From contig DPJG01000023.1 of NCBI GenBank assembly GCA_003543135.1, forward strand, positions 248,001 to 312,000: a stretch of 64,000 bases of DNA, read 5' to 3'. This DNA is from Rheinheimera sp. (GTDB lineage Bacteria; Pseudomonadota; Gammaproteobacteria; Enterobacterales; Alteromonadaceae). Position numbers and translations under genes: made by a program. Below the pieces are notes generated by a model that made no database searches, was not told the origin of the DNA, and saw only the letters and a program-made list of their open reading frames with translations. Positions 12,945 through 23,039 of this stretch are shown here, in pieces; the first letter of the stretch is position 1, and each line of letters opens with the position of its first letter.

Positions 12945-14087
12945 TTAGGTCACTGATGGCTTTTTCCCGCTTATTTGCCCATCGGCTCCATGTTGACGCT
13001 CATTAGAAATGACATCCTGTTGTAAAGCTGTCAGTGCATTTGTCACTTGCATGCTGCTTTGCTCCATCAGCTGTAGTGCCTGGCTCAGGCCCGGGAAATC
13101 GCCCCGCAAAGCTGCTTCCAATGCTGCCTGACCTGCTTTGTGTACCGACTGATGCGGCGCGTCCAGTCGCTTAAAAGCGGGTAAATTACCGTATAAACGG
13201 GCACCTTCCCCTTGAAAATACCACTGACCTAACCGGCATTCTGTATGGGTTATCAGAGTTTGTTGATAACTCTGTTGTTGCAGAAGATTGTAGACTTGTG
13301 TTTTCCAGACGGCATGATCAAGTTTGACAGTGTTTAAAAAGGCAATAGTGGCGGAGCCGGAAATCACTTTTTGCATATGGTCAGAACTCTGAATGACCTG
13401 ATTGACCACGTTATCTATCTGAAGCGAGCTTGTTGCCACTGCATCCGCACTTTGTTGACTTTGCGCCACCATCTGGCGGATGTTGCTGGTTTGATCCATC
13501 ACCTGCCGGATAAGTTGTTCAATTTGGCTGCTGGCCTGATGCGCCTTGCCTGCCAGTGTGCGGACTTCATCAGCGACTACGGCAAAACCACGCCCTGCTT
13601 CGCCCGCTCTGGCGGCTTCAATTGCAGCGTTGAGCGCCAGTAAATTCGTTTGATCAGATATTTCCTGAATACTCGAAATCAGTTGGTTAATAGCACCCGC
13701 TGTACCATCAAGCACCGCTGCAACCTGCGCGCTTTGTGCAGCATCCCGGGTAATTTGCTGTGCCCTGCTGTCGAGTTCAGCCACTGCCGATTTTGTGTGC
13801 TGAAACAATTGTTCGAGCTGCTGTAACGACTGATGCTCTGTTGCCAGTGTTGTTGCATTATCAGCCAGATCCTCACGGATGGTGCTCAACAGTGCATTGC
13901 CACTTAGCATGCAGCTACATAATTGCTGTTGCTGTATACAGAGTTGCTTTTGTTCATCAAGCTGGTGTTTGTGCAAAACCAGCTCTTGCTGTTGCCGCTG
14001 TTGTTCTGCAATTGCTTGCTGCCTGTGTTCCACAAGTTGCTGTTGCAGTTGGTTGATTTCTTGATGTAATTTCTTGCGGAAAAACAT
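12945..14087 (-). CDS. Soluble chemoreceptor with intact C-terminal CZB zinc-binding domain
   Basis: A 380-residue cytoplasmic methyl-accepting protein without membrane segments. Residues 8-60 form a Gln-rich coiled coil, 140-180 hold the signalling tip ([18 protein letters not shown]), and 250-320 form a chemoreceptor zinc-binding domain. The expected ligands are present: His258 in KLDHAVWK, His281 and Cys284 in [10 protein letters not shown], and His316 in PHQSVH. Characterised CZB proteins sense zinc and hypochlorous acid. It is the downstream member of a tandem pair of paralogues that share nearly the same tip. Confidence 0.9.
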   Translation of the reverse strand: MFFRKKLHQEINQLQQQLVEHRQQAIAEQQRQQQELVLHKHQLDEQKQLCIQQQQLCSCMLSGNALLSTIREDLADNATTLATEHQSLQQLEQLFQHTKSAVAELDSRAQQITRDAAQSAQVAAVLDGTAGAINQLISSIQEISDQTNLLALNAAIEAARAGEAGRGFAVVADEVRTLAGKAHQASSQIEQLIRQVMDQTSNIRQMVAQSQQSADAVATSSLQIDNVVNQVIQSSDHMQKVISGSATIAFLNTVKLDHAVWKTQVYNLLQQQSYQQTLITHTECRLGQWYFQGEGARLYGNLPAFKRLDAPHQSVHKAGQAALEAALRGDFPGLSQALQLMEQSSMQVTNALTALQQDVISNERQHGADGQISGKKPSVT

Positions 14088-14181
14088 TTAAACCTCTGTG
14101 CGCACTGGCCTGACTTGCTATGTTAGGCCAGTTTGCATCAGATATTGAACACGACTTTTGTCTTAGATCAAACGCAGGTTT

Positions 14182-15267
14182 TCAGGCCGCAGCAACATCC
14201 TGCTGTAACAGTGTGATGGCCTGAACAACCTGCAGACACTGCGATTCAACATCCGCCAGCGTGCTGTTCATTCTGGTTTCGTTGTGATCAAGCGCAGCTT
14301 TTTGTGCTTCACGCGCCGCTTCATGCATGGCTCTGTGGGGTCTTTCGATGCTTTTAAAGCTTGCCAGTTGGCCATAATGTTTATAGCCATAACCAGCAGT
14401 GCCGCACCAGCTCTGGAATTTTTGCTCCGCCAGCGACGCCGGCAAAGTTTTGTGCTGTTGCAACGCCTGATACAGCTCAGCTTTAAAGGTTAAATAATCC
14501 AGTTTCAGGCCATTCAGGTAAGTTAAGGTGGTGGTGGTACGAATCAGTTTTTTCATCGCTTCAGAGCGGTTGATCACTTCATTCACCACCTGATCAATCT
14601 GGCTGCTCGACACCGAAATATCAGCGGCGCTTTGCTGGCTTTGTTGCACCATGGCTTTGATATTGTTGGTTTGTTCAATGACTTTACGGATCAGGTTTTC
14701 AATTTGTTTACTGGCTTCGTTTGCTTTACCAGCCAGGGTACGGACTTCATCGGCCACCACGGCAAAACCACGGCCCGCTTCACCGGCCCTGGCCGCTTCA
14801 ATAGCCGCATTGAGTGCCAGTAAATTGGTTTGATCAGAAATTTCCTGAATACTGGAAATAAGCTGCGTGATAGCACTGGCGGTGCCATCCAGCACAGCGG
14901 CGGTTTGCGCGCTTTGGTTGGCGTGGTCGGTAATATGCACAGAGCGGGTTTCTAGGGTGCGGATCGCACTTTGGGTTTGACCAAAAATATCTTCAAGTCT
15001 GGCAAGTGCTGTTCTTTCATCAATCAGACTTTCTGCCAGCTGGTTCACTGTCTGTTGCACCATAGCAAGCGGTGTGGCGCCGGCAAATGACTGTTGTTGC
15101 CATTGTGACTGGTTTGCCTGTTGCTGCTGCAATTGCTGCAGCTCTTGATGCAATTGCTGCAGCTGATGGTCTTTTTGTTGTTGTTCTGCCTGATATTGTT
15201 GTTGTAGTTCTTTCAGTTGTTGTCTGAGTTGTTGGTTTTCTTCTTTCAGCGCACGGTTAAAAATCAT
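14182..15267 (-). CDS. Soluble chemoreceptor with degenerate CZB domain
   Basis: A 361-residue paralogue of the neighbouring CZB receptor, with the same architecture: Gln-rich N-terminal coiled coil (residues 8-60), signalling tip at 140-180, and C-terminal four-helix domain. The domain aligns through KLDYLTFK and PHRAMH, but ligand positions differ: Tyr258 replaces the first His, Ala280 and Lys283 replace the His and Cys of the HxxC motif, and only His311/His315 remain. It therefore probably no longer binds zinc in the usual way. It may modulate its partner within mixed arrays or sense something else. It lies 94 bases upstream of the intact paralogue. Confidence 0.87.
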   Translation of the reverse strand: MIFNRALKEENQQLRQQLKELQQQYQAEQQQKDHQLQQLHQELQQLQQQQANQSQWQQQSFAGATPLAMVQQTVNQLAESLIDERTALARLEDIFGQTQSAIRTLETRSVHITDHANQSAQTAAVLDGTASAITQLISSIQEISDQTNLLALNAAIEAARAGEAGRGFAVVADEVRTLAGKANEASKQIENLIRKVIEQTNNIKAMVQQSQQSAADISVSSSQIDQVVNEVINRSEAMKKLIRTTTTLTYLNGLKLDYLTFKAELYQALQQHKTLPASLAEQKFQSWCGTAGYGYKHYGQLASFKSIERPHRAMHEAAREAQKAALDHNETRMNSTLADVESQCLQVVQAITLLQQDVAAA

Positions 15268-15467
15268 AAGTCTCCCCTGGAGCTCAACATCGAAACTCCA
15301 TCCTATGCCAAGGCATCAGGCAAAAAAAGACTAAAACAAGCTGGCTATAAAATATTTATTTGCTAAAGCACCATCTTGTGCTTTGCCACCAGAGCCAAAG
15401 CACAGCAACAAAGGCACAAAGCTGCCGCTTGATACACCGCTCGCTTTGCAAAAGCGCTTTAATAAAA

Positions 15468-15489
15468 AAGGACTTCAGCTGAAGTCCTT
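15468..15489 (-). terminator. Terminator of dps
   Basis: Perfect 22-base palindrome AAGGACTTCAGCTGAAGTCC(TT), with a T-tract on the minus strand after the stem. It lies 17 bases beyond the dps stop. Confidence 0.85.
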
Positions 15490-15506
15490 GTTAGCAATAA
15501 CGAGTT

Positions 15507-15974
15507 TTAGCTGACTAAACTTCTGAGCATCCAGGCATTTTTTTCATGTGCTTGCATGCGCTGGGTTAACAAATCCAATGTCGGCTCATCAGAGGCTTTA
15601 TCGGCCACAGGCACTATAGAGCGGGCTGTTTTGGCAATAGTTTCCTGGCCTTTGACCAAATCTTTAATCATCTCTTCGGCAGTTAAATGGCCGTCGGCTT
15701 CTTTAATACTGGTCAGTTTGGCAAATTCTTTGTAAGAGCCAGGTGCAAATTCACCCAAAGCACGAATGCGTTCAGCGATTAAATCCACCGCCAGCGCCAG
15801 TTCGGTATATTGGGTTTCAAATAAAGTGTGTAGCGCCTGAAACATCGGCCCAGTCACGTTCCAGTGGTAATTATGGGTTTTTAAATACAAGGTATAAGTG
15901 TCAGCCAACAGCACGGCTAAACCAGCGGCTATGGCTTTACGGTCTTGCTCTTCAATACCAATATTAATTTTCAT
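15507..15974 (-). CDS. dps: Dps-family ferritin-like protein
   Basis: A 155-residue four-helix protein. The ferroxidase region [13 protein letters not shown] and [22 protein letters not shown] carry the inter-subunit iron ligands of Dps. It would sequester iron using peroxide and protect DNA under stress. The ATG at 15974 has AGGGTG six bases upstream; an in-frame GTG at 15983 is less likely. The N-terminus is short and not strongly basic, so DNA binding is uncertain. Confidence 0.9.
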   Translation of the reverse strand: MKINIGIEEQDRKAIAAGLAVLLADTYTLYLKTHNYHWNVTGPMFQALHTLFETQYTELALAVDLIAERIRALGEFAPGSYKEFAKLTSIKEADGHLTAEEMIKDLVKGQETIAKTARSIVPVADKASDEPTLDLLTQRMQAHEKNAWMLRSLVS

Positions 15975-16164
15975 CCTGATCACCCTGAAGTTTATATAAA
16001 CAAATCACAGGCTTACCTTAGCAGAAAAAAGCGCCTGCTTCAAAGCAGATGAGGCCAAAACAACAGCCTTTTACGCCGGGCGCAAAGTTTGCCTTTGTGT
16101 GCGCCCAGTCTTTCTTATTTGGGTTAATTGATTTATCTTGCGAAAAACTGCACAAGGAGACGTG

Positions 16165-16665
16165 ATGAAATACCAGATCCGGCAAAAAATCTTTAGCCTG
16201 ACCGACAGCTTTGATATTCAGGATGAAAGGGGCGCAGTGGTGCTGCAGGCCAAAGGCAAGCTGTTTAGTATTTCCAGCAGTCAAACGCTGTACGATATGC
16301 GTGGGCGCGAGCTTCTGAAAATTAAACGTAAATATTTAACTTTATTGCCGGCTTGCCGTTTGTTGTGCGCCGACGGCAGCGAATGGCTGATAAAAAAACG
16401 GTTTTGGCCCTTCTGGACCTCGCGGTTTAGCGTTTATGGCCCGGCTGGTGAACTCGAAATCAGCGGTAATTTGTGGCAGCACGAATATCAAATTCGTCAG
16501 CAAGGCCGGTTATTGGCTTCTGTGTCCAAAGCCTGGTTTAGCTGGTCTGATACTTATGGCGTGGAAATTTATGCGCCCGAGTGGACAGCACAGTTGCTGG
16601 CGGCCGTCATTGTGATAGACAGAATTTCGCACCAGGGCAAAAACTCAGGCCTGGGCGACGATTAA
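16165..16665 (+). CDS. LURP-one-related/YxjI-like protein
   Basis: A 166-residue protein with the repeated beta-strand pattern of the tubby-like LURP-one family: KYQIRQKIFSLTDSFDIQDE, then ELLKIKRKYLTLLPACRL and VSKAWFSWSDTYGVEI. The family is widespread but functionally obscure in bacteria. The ATG at 16165 has a textbook AAGGAG five bases away; the frame itself opens at a TTG at 16138. It stands alone between dps and a terminator shared with ybiT. Confidence 0.75.
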   Translation: MKYQIRQKIFSLTDSFDIQDERGAVVLQAKGKLFSISSSQTLYDMRGRELLKIKRKYLTLLPACRLLCADGSEWLIKKRFWPFWTSRFSVYGPAGELEISGNLWQHEYQIRQQGRLLASVSKAWFSWSDTYGVEIYAPEWTAQLLAAVIVIDRISHQGKNSGLGDD

Positions 16666-16733
16666 CGCATAACTTAACACCTTGTATAACCGCAGGCGGA
16701 GTTTGCTCACATCATCAGGTCCGGCGGTTAAAA

Positions 16734-16761
16734 TAAAAAAGCTGCCGAAGCAGCTTTTTTT
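16734..16761. terminator. Bidirectional terminator
   Basis: AAAAAAGCTGC and GCAGCTTTTTT pair around CGAA, flanked by A- and T-tracts, between the convergent LURP-one-like gene and ybiT. Confidence 0.88.
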
Positions 16762-16785
16762 ATGGATGACGTTTAAGCGCTGTTA

Positions 16786-18381
16786 TCAGGCCTGAGCTAA
16801 GGTCTGCGCCAGGTAATCATCATAAGAGCCAACAAAGTTACGGGTATCTTTGTCAGTAATTTCGATAATACGGGTCGCCAGAGAAGATACAAATTCACGG
16901 TCGTGGCTGACAAAAATCAGTGTGCCTTTGTACATTTCCAGCGCCATATTCAGTGACTCAATAGATTCCATGTCCAGGTGGTTGGTTGGTTCGTCCATCA
17001 CCAGGATATTGGGTCTTTGTAACATCAGTTTGCCAAATAACATCCGGCCTTTTTCACCACCGGATAATACTTTGACTTTTTTCTTGATGTCGTCCTGCGA
17101 GAACAACAAACGGCCTAAAATACCGCGAACTGCCTGCTCATCGTCTGATGGCTGTTTATGCTGCGCCATCCAGTCAAATACGGTCATGTCTTGCGCAAAT
17201 TCGTATTCGTGATCCTGGGCGTAATAACCGATGTTGCAGTTTTCCGACCATTTGACTGTGCCTGCTTCCGGCGTTAAATCACCAACCAGACATTTTAACA
17301 AGGTCGATTTACCGATACCGTTGGTACCCAGAATCGCCACCTTTTCGCCTACTTCGATATTCAGGCTCAGGTTTTTTAGTAAATGCAGATCGCCAAAACT
17401 CTTATTTAAACCTTCCACTTCAAGCGCCATCCGGTACAGCTGCTTTTGCTGCTCAAAACGGATAAATGGGTTCACCCGGCTGGATGCTTTCACTTCTTCT
17501 AACTGAATTTTATCAATTTGTTTGGCACGTGAAGTGGCCTGACGCGCTTTAGAAGCATTGGCAGAAAAGCGGCTGACGAAAGTTTGCAGCTCAGCAATTT
17601 GGGCTTTTTTCTTGGCATTGTCGGCCAATAACCGTTCGCGGGCCTGGGTGGCGGCAAACATATATTCATCATAGTTGCCAGGGTAGACCCGCAGCTCGCC
17701 GTAGTCTAAATCGGCCATATGGGTACAGACCGAGTTTAAGAAGTGACGGTCGTGCGAAATAATAATCATGGTGCAGTTACGCTCAGACAATACATCTTCC
17801 AGCCAGTGGATGGTGTGAATGTCTAAGTTGTTGGTTGGTTCGTCCAGCAACATAATGTCCGGATTGGCAAACAGCACCTGCGCTAATAACACCCGCAGTT
17901 TCCAGCCTGGTGCCACGGCCGACATAGGGCCAAAATGCTGCTCCAGCGGAATACCCACACCTAATAACAGCTCACCGGCACGGGATTCGGCGGTGTAACC
18001 GTCCATTTCACCAAAAGCCACTTCTAAGTCGGCCACTATCATGCCGTCTTCTTCGCTCATTTCCGGGCTGGAATAAATACGGTCGCGTTCAGCTTTCACC
18101 TGCCACAGCTCAGCATGGCCCATGATCACAGTGTCAATCACACTGTATTGTTCAAAAGCAAACTGGTCCTGATGCAGCTTGGCCACACGCATATTTGGCT
18201 CAACCATCACGTTACCGGCACTGGGTTCAAGTTCGCGGCTTAAAATCTTCATAAAAGTAGATTTGCCGCAACCGTTGGCGCCAATCAGGCCATAACGGTT
18301 ACCTGAACCAAACTTGATGGAGATGTTTTCAAACAGCGGCTTAGCGCCAAATTGCATAGTAATATTTGCGGTAGCTATCAC
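16786..18381 (-). CDS. ybiT: ABC-F family ATPase YbiT
   Basis: A 531-residue soluble protein with two ABC ATPase domains, the length of E. coli YbiT (about 530). Walker A motifs are GANGCGKST and GTNGIGKST; Walker B regions end in [10 protein letters not shown] and [10 protein letters not shown]. The first-domain signature [13 protein letters not shown] is as I recall it in YbiT. The linker at 240-310 is helical and basic, as expected for ribosome-binding ABC-F factors. No membrane domain is present or nearby. Probably a translation factor, not a transporter. Confidence 0.9.
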   Translation of the reverse strand: MIATANITMQFGAKPLFENISIKFGSGNRYGLIGANGCGKSTFMKILSRELEPSAGNVMVEPNMRVAKLHQDQFAFEQYSVIDTVIMGHAELWQVKAERDRIYSSPEMSEEDGMIVADLEVAFGEMDGYTAESRAGELLLGVGIPLEQHFGPMSAVAPGWKLRVLLAQVLFANPDIMLLDEPTNNLDIHTIHWLEDVLSERNCTMIIISHDRHFLNSVCTHMADLDYGELRVYPGNYDEYMFAATQARERLLADNAKKKAQIAELQTFVSRFSANASKARQATSRAKQIDKIQLEEVKASSRVNPFIRFEQQKQLYRMALEVEGLNKSFGDLHLLKNLSLNIEVGEKVAILGTNGIGKSTLLKCLVGDLTPEAGTVKWSENCNIGYYAQDHEYEFAQDMTVFDWMAQHKQPSDDEQAVRGILGRLLFSQDDIKKKVKVLSGGEKGRMLFGKLMLQRPNILVMDEPTNHLDMESIESLNMALEMYKGTLIFVSHDREFVSSLATRIIEITDKDTRNFVGSYDDYLAQTLAQA

Positions 18382-18647
18382 GGATTATTTCGCCTGGCTT
18401 TGGTGCTGAGGTACAAACTGCAGCGTTGTAAAAAATGGCTTGGGCTGAATTGTTCAAACCCAACAGATGCCCTTAAAAAAGGCGCGCCACTATACGCTTT
18501 TTGGCCAGAAATTACAAAACAATAGCGCCGACTTTGTGCAAAATTCACCCAACTGTCATCGACTGTGGCGATCTGTTCTGCACAACCAGACAGCCTGCGC
18601 CAGCACACACCATTACCAGCGCCGGTAAAAAACTCAGCATCGCCGCC

Positions 18648-19595
18648 TCAGGCCAGTTTACGACCCACCGCAATGGCCGCAACAACAAAGACCGCCAGCG
18701 CCCACTCAAGTGCGGAAATACTTTCACCAAGCCAGAGCGCGGCGGCACTAAAGGCTAAAAATGGGGTGAGTAGCTGCAGCTGACTGATTTGCGCTACCCC
18801 GCCCATAGCCAGGCCTTTATACCAGGCAAAAAAACCCAAAAACATGCTAAATACCGACAAATAAGCAAAACCAAACCAGCCCTGCACACTGACATTCAGT
18901 TGCTCCGGTCTGGTGTACCAGCACAGGGGCAGCAAAATAGGCAAGGACAATACCAAGGCCCAGCAGATCACCTGCCAGCTGCCCATCTGCCGTGCTAATA
19001 AAGCGCCCTTCGCATAACTTAAACCACAACAAAAACAAGCCAATAACAACCAGAGATCGCCGGATGCCAGACTTCCCTGTGCTTGCGCTGATGCATACAA
19101 CATGACAGCTGCAGTGCCGGCCAAAGCCGACAACCAAAAGCCGGCTCTGGGCCACTGACCACTGAGCCAGGCACCAAAAATAGCGGTAAAAAGCGGCATA
19201 ATACTGCTGACCAGAGTGCCGTGACTGGCATCCACAGTTTGCATGGCAATGGCCGATAACACCGGATACGCAAATACAGCACCAAAGGCCACCACCAGCA
19301 GGCCATTCCAGTGCTGGCGTTTGGGCAGCGGTTGTTTTAGCACCAGCAATAACAACAAACTTAATAATGCGGCCACCAGTGCCCGGCCTGAGCCCACAAA
19401 AATGGAAGGCATTTCAGCGACCGCCAGTTTGGTGGCCGGAATACCACCGGAAAACATCAGCACGCCCAGCATGCCCCAGGCCAGCCCCTGCCAATATTGC
19501 CGGCGCGCCAATAACAGCTTGCTGCTTGCTGCATCGATATTGCTTACTGCGTCCGTATCGAGCGCTGTGGCCTGAAGGGTGTTTAGCTTTGCCAT
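18648..19595 (-). CDS. EamA-family (DMT) membrane transporter
   Basis: About 315 residues with ten predicted membrane segments in two EamA repeats (GLAWGMLGVLMFSGGIPATK at about 38 and the second repeat from about 170). The ATG at 19595 has AGGAG six bases upstream; the frame extends to 19685 without support. It is divergent from a MocR-type regulator, a frequent pairing in which the regulator controls the exporter. The substrate is unknown; amino acids or related metabolites are typical. Confidence 0.82.
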   Translation of the reverse strand: MAKLNTLQATALDTDAVSNIDAASSKLLLARRQYWQGLAWGMLGVLMFSGGIPATKLAVAEMPSIFVGSGRALVAALLSLLLLLVLKQPLPKRQHWNGLLVVAFGAVFAYPVLSAIAMQTVDASHGTLVSSIMPLFTAIFGAWLSGQWPRAGFWLSALAGTAAVMLYASAQAQGSLASGDLWLLLACFCCGLSYAKGALLARQMGSWQVICWALVLSLPILLPLCWYTRPEQLNVSVQGWFGFAYLSVFSMFLGFFAWYKGLAMGGVAQISQLQLLTPFLAFSAAALWLGESISALEWALAVFVVAAIAVGRKLA

Positions 19596-19611
19596 AATTT
19601 GCTCCTGCACT

Positions 19612-19634
19612 GATTCACTCAACGATTCACTCAA
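19612..19634. promoter_or_regulatory. Direct repeats in the EamA leader (candidate MocR operator)
   Basis: GATTCACTCAA occurs twice with a 12-base period (19612-19622 and 19624-19634), 17 bases upstream of the EamA start. MocR-type regulators commonly bind direct repeats, so this is a candidate operator. Confidence 0.4.
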
Positions 19635-19751
19635 AGATGGTGTGTGGCGGTGACACGCTTTTAGCGCAGCCCCCCAACAAGGCAAAACGGCACATCAGCA
19701 CAGGAACAAAAGCACAACTCCTGCTCTGCAACATCAGGGGTACAACATCGC

Positions 19752-19779
19752 TTTACAACACCACCAGAGCCGCTACTAT
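19752..19779 (+). promoter_or_regulatory. Promoter of the MocR gene with overlapping direct repeat
   Basis: TTTACA (19752-19757), 16 bases, TACTAT (19774-19779). TACAACA occurs twice, at 19741-19747 and 19754-19760, the second overlapping the -35, which suggests autoregulation. Confidence 0.5.
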
Positions 19780-19849
19780 AAAACACAAACGAACCAGACA
19801 ATCAGGACAGTTGAGAGCTATTCAGCCAAACTGTACAGGAATAATAACC

Positions 19850-21328
19850 ATGACAATTCAACTGCAGCTGGACAAAAGCAGTAACGAACCCTGGTCAAAA
19901 CAATTATTGCAACAGGCGCAAAACGCTATCAGCACCGGGCTTTGGCCTGCGGGGATGAAACTGCCTTCTATTCGCCAGTTGGCAACCAGTCTTGAGGTTA
20001 GTAAGTTCACAGTGGCAGAGCTATATGAAAGGCTGGCAGCCCAGTCGCTGGTGGTCAGCCGCCCCGGTAGCGGCGTTTATGTCGCCAAAAGCCAGCCGGT
20101 GGCCCTGCTGTCTGAAGCCCAGGCCGGTCAGAGTTTATTGGCTGATGAAGTGGCGCTGATGCGCCAGACTTTGCAACGTGAGTCGGCCGTCATTAAACCT
20201 GCGGCAGGCTGGTTAACACCGGAATGGCTGCCCACAGATGCAATTCGTCAGGCCATGCGTGAAGTGGCGCGCCAGGGACAATCCCTCACTGACTACGGCC
20301 CGGCCCAGGGTAATATTGCGCTGCGCCGTTATCTGGCAGAACATCTGGCAAAACTGAATATTCCAACCGAGCCGCAACAGATTTTATTAACCTCCAGCGC
20401 CACCCATGCGCTGGATTTATGCTTACGGCTGTATTTAAAACCCGGTGATGCAGTGCTGGTGGATGACCCCGGCTTTTACAACTTTTTTGCCATGCTCAGA
20501 CTTTACCATTTAAAGGTAGTGCCCTTACCACGCTGCAAAGACGGCCCGGATCTGCAGGCCATGACCACACTGTTGCAAACAGAAAAACCCAGAGCCTATG
20601 TCACCAATTCGGTGTTGTCGAATCCGGTGGGTACCTGTGTCAGCCCACAAAAGGCTTTTGCAGTGCTGGAGCTTTTGAAAGAACATCAGTGCCTGCTGAT
20701 AGAAGATGATATCTATGCCGATTTTGAGCAGCACAGCAGTTTGCGGTATTCCAGTTTGACGGGTCTTCGCAGTGGCATTTATTTGGGCAGTTTGTCCAAA
20801 ACCATTTCTGCTGATTTGCGGGTAGGTTATATCGTTGCCAGCCCGGAGCAAATCGCGTCGTTAACTGACTTAAAACTGATCACCGGAAGTTCCAGCTCGC
20901 AGACGGTCGAACGTATTGTGTATCAGATCCTGACCGGTGGTGCTTACCGGCGCCATCTGGAGTCGCTGCGCAAAAAACTGCAGGACGCCATGTCTCAGGT
21001 CAGCCGTCAATTTGTCAAACGTGGTTTCAGGCCCTGGCACCAGCCGGATGGCGGTTATTTGTTATGGTTGATGTTGCCAGCGGGTATCAGCGCCAGAGCA
21101 CTGACCGAACTTCTGGAACGTCAGCATATTATTCTGGCGCCAGGCAGTCATTTTAGCCTGCAGCAGGATGCAGACAAATTTATGCGGGTGAACGTCACCC
21201 AATGCCTTAACGCCAAACTCTGGCCGGCGCTGGATACAGCTTTGGCCATGATTGCAGTGACACAACAGCGTGATCAACCTTTATATCTGGCTAAATCGGA
21301 CGAGGCGAAAAAGCATCAAACACCATAA
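19850..21328 (+). CDS. MocR-type regulator: GntR helix-turn-helix fused to an aminotransferase-like domain
   Basis: A 492-residue protein. Residues 15-75 form a GntR-type winged helix (MKLPSIRQLATSLEVSKFTV, then RPGSGVYVA); the rest is a class I aminotransferase fold. The PLP-binding lysine region is YLGSLSKTISADLRVGY and DDPGFYNF precedes it, so PLP is probably bound. I chose ATG 19850 with AGGA upstream; the longer frame to 19637 runs through the promoter and is not plausible. It probably senses a PLP-reactive amino compound and controls the divergent EamA gene. Confidence 0.88.
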   Translation: MTIQLQLDKSSNEPWSKQLLQQAQNAISTGLWPAGMKLPSIRQLATSLEVSKFTVAELYERLAAQSLVVSRPGSGVYVAKSQPVALLSEAQAGQSLLADEVALMRQTLQRESAVIKPAAGWLTPEWLPTDAIRQAMREVARQGQSLTDYGPAQGNIALRRYLAEHLAKLNIPTEPQQILLTSSATHALDLCLRLYLKPGDAVLVDDPGFYNFFAMLRLYHLKVVPLPRCKDGPDLQAMTTLLQTEKPRAYVTNSVLSNPVGTCVSPQKAFAVLELLKEHQCLLIEDDIYADFEQHSSLRYSSLTGLRSGIYLGSLSKTISADLRVGYIVASPEQIASLTDLKLITGSSSSQTVERIVYQILTGGAYRRHLESLRKKLQDAMSQVSRQFVKRGFRPWHQPDGGYLLWLMLPAGISARALTELLERQHIILAPGSHFSLQQDADKFMRVNVTQCLNAKLWPALDTALAMIAVTQQRDQPLYLAKSDEAKKHQTP

Positions 21329-21357
21329 AAAAACCCGGTGATTAAAGACCGGGTTTG
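21329..21357. terminator. Bidirectional terminator between MocR gene and eda
   Basis: AAACCCGGT and ACCGGGTTT pair around an eight-base loop with A-tract before and T-rich sequence after; it lies between convergent genes. Confidence 0.82.
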
Positions 21358-21418
21358 TTGATTAAGTGACACATCCGTCGGCACAAAGCCAGAACACAGG
21401 CTGATGCACTGGATTTAT

Positions 21419-22072
21419 TCAGGCAGCCGCACCGGCCTTGGCGACCGCATCCAGACATAAGTCGGTAATACGTTGCCAGTCACCTGAGGCAATAGCGTCA
21501 TCCGGTACTATCCAGGAGCCGCCGACACAACGTACATTGGGCAGCGCCAGATATTCCAGGAAGTTCTTTTCGTTAATGCCACCGGTCGGGCAAAAACGGA
21601 TATCCGAAAATGGGCCATGAATCGACTTTAAAGTTTTCACGCCGCCTGCAGCTTCTGCCGGGAAAAATTTAAAATGGGTATAACCTAAACCTGTGCCTTC
21701 CATCAGCTCGGAAATAGAAGCAATACCCGGAATAAGCGGAATAGGTGCTTCTTTACCTGCCGCCAGCAATTCGCGGGTCAACCCCGGGCTTATCGCAAAT
21801 TTAGCACCAGCTTCAATCACTTTATGCAGTTGCTCTGGCGTGGTCACGGTGCCGGCACCGACAATAGCATCCGGTACTTCTTTGGCAAGCAAAGCAATAG
21901 CTTCCAGTGCAACAGGGGTACGTAAAGTTACTTCCAGTACTTTAATACCACCGGCTAATAAAGCTTTGGCCAGAGGTACAGCTGTGGCGAGATCTTTAAT
22001 CACAATAACCGGTACTACAGGTCCTTGTGCAAACAGGGTATCAGGTTGTAATTGCCAATTTTGAAAAGACAT
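21419..22072 (-). CDS. eda: KDPG/KHG aldolase
   Basis: A 217-residue class I aldolase that splits 2-keto-3-deoxy-6-phosphogluconate into pyruvate and glyceraldehyde 3-phosphate, the last step of the Entner-Doudoroff pathway. The Schiff-base lysine is in [12 protein letters not shown] and the general base region in [10 protein letters not shown]. It is the final gene of a five-gene operon, four bases after glk. Confidence 0.96.
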   Translation of the reverse strand: MSFQNWQLQPDTLFAQGPVVPVIVIKDLATAVPLAKALLAGGIKVLEVTLRTPVALEAIALLAKEVPDAIVGAGTVTTPEQLHKVIEAGAKFAISPGLTRELLAAGKEAPIPLIPGIASISELMEGTGLGYTHFKFFPAEAAGGVKTLKSIHGPFSDIRFCPTGGINEKNFLEYLALPNVRCVGGSWIVPDDAIASGDWQRITDLCLDAVAKAGAAA

Positions 22073-22076
22073 AAGC

Positions 22077-23039
22077 TTAACTCGCCAGAATTTGTTTTAA
22101 GTAGACAGCGCAGCCCAGCAAACCTGGTTGCTCTGCAGTGACGACATAAGTGGCAATACGCCGGTTAAAGTCGGTAAAACGGCCTTTTGCTTCAAAACGT
22201 GAACGGAACTCGCTTTGCTCCAGCAAAGGTAATAACTTGGGCACTATGCCACCGGCCACATAGACACCGCCAAAGGTACTGAGCGTCAGCGCTAAATCAC
22301 CGGCCAGTGCGCCTAAACTGGCAAAAAACTGCGCTATCACTTCTGAGCACAGCTCATTACTGCCATTGAGGGCATGGCTGCTGATGTCTGCGGCGGACAT
22401 CGGCTCGACGGTTAAACCACGGTAAGCCGCAATGGCCAGATACAAACTTTCAATGCCAGGGCCGGATAACAACCGCTCTGGCGACACATGGCCATAATGT
22501 GCAGCAAGATAACGCTGGATAAACCACTCTTGTTCGTTTTGTGCTGTCCAGTCGGTATGACCACCTTCACCCGGCAGCGGAATATAACCATGGGCAGTCG
22601 GAATTAAATGCCCAACGCCAAGGCCGGTGCCTGCGCCAAGCACAGCCATGGGTTTGGTGGCATCACTGTCCCCTGCACCAGACTTAATTTTTTCATTGTC
22701 TTTTAAAGCCGGCAGCGACATAGCCACAGCGGTAAAGTCGTTTAATACAATAAATTCAGCAAGTTCCAGTTCAGCTTTAATCTGGCTTATCGAGAACTGC
22801 CAGTGAAAATTGGTCATTTTCACCAGATCGCCATTGACCGGACACGCAATGGCCACAGCCACATGAGCGATATCGTTCAGCTGCTGTGTGCTGCGGTAAT
22901 AACTTAACGCCAGCGTCAGACTGGCAAAATCCGCGCAGGGATACACCACCACATGGTCAAGTTCCAGAGTAGACAGGTTCACCCGGCTAAAACGGGCGTT
23001 GGTGCCGCCAATATCAGCGACTATGGCAAAATTAACCAT
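22077..23039 (-). CDS. glk: Glucokinase
   Basis: A 320-residue ATP-dependent glucokinase of the E. coli Glk type. The phosphate loop [10 protein letters not shown] is at residues 8-17, and [11 protein letters not shown] and PGEGGHTDW follow. It phosphorylates glucose to feed zwf. GAGGA lies eight bases before the ATG, and the start overlaps the end of edd by eight bases. Having glk inside the Entner-Doudoroff operon suits non-PTS glucose use, for example glucose released from sugars by hydrolases. Confidence 0.95.
   Translation of the reverse strand: MVNFAIVADIGGTNARFSRVNLSTLELDHVVVYPCADFASLTLALSYYRSTQQLNDIAHVAVAIACPVNGDLVKMTNFHWQFSISQIKAELELAEFIVLNDFTAVAMSLPALKDNEKIKSGAGDSDATKPMAVLGAGTGLGVGHLIPTAHGYIPLPGEGGHTDWTAQNEQEWFIQRYLAAHYGHVSPERLLSGPGIESLYLAIAAYRGLTVEPMSAADISSHALNGSNELCSEVIAQFFASLGALAGDLALTLSTFGGVYVAGGIVPKLLPLLEQSEFRSRFEAKGRFTDFNRRIATYVVTAEQPGLLGCAVYLKQILAS

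Noticed and set aside
15111-15240. Tandem DNA repeats
   Set aside because: The repeated CTG/TTG pattern is simply the coding of a Gln-rich coiled coil in the chemoreceptor on the minus strand.
16786-18381. ABC transporter ATPase
   Set aside because: Two fused ATPase domains with an ABC-F linker and no membrane partner point to a translation factor, not a transporter.
18382-18647. Short open frames on both strands between ybiT and the EamA gene
   Set aside because: No ribosome sites or recognisable sequence; the stretch is best read as the ybiT promoter region.
19637-19849. 71-residue extension of the MocR regulator
   Set aside because: It crosses the promoter and has no resemblance to GntR domains; the ATG at 19850 begins the known architecture.
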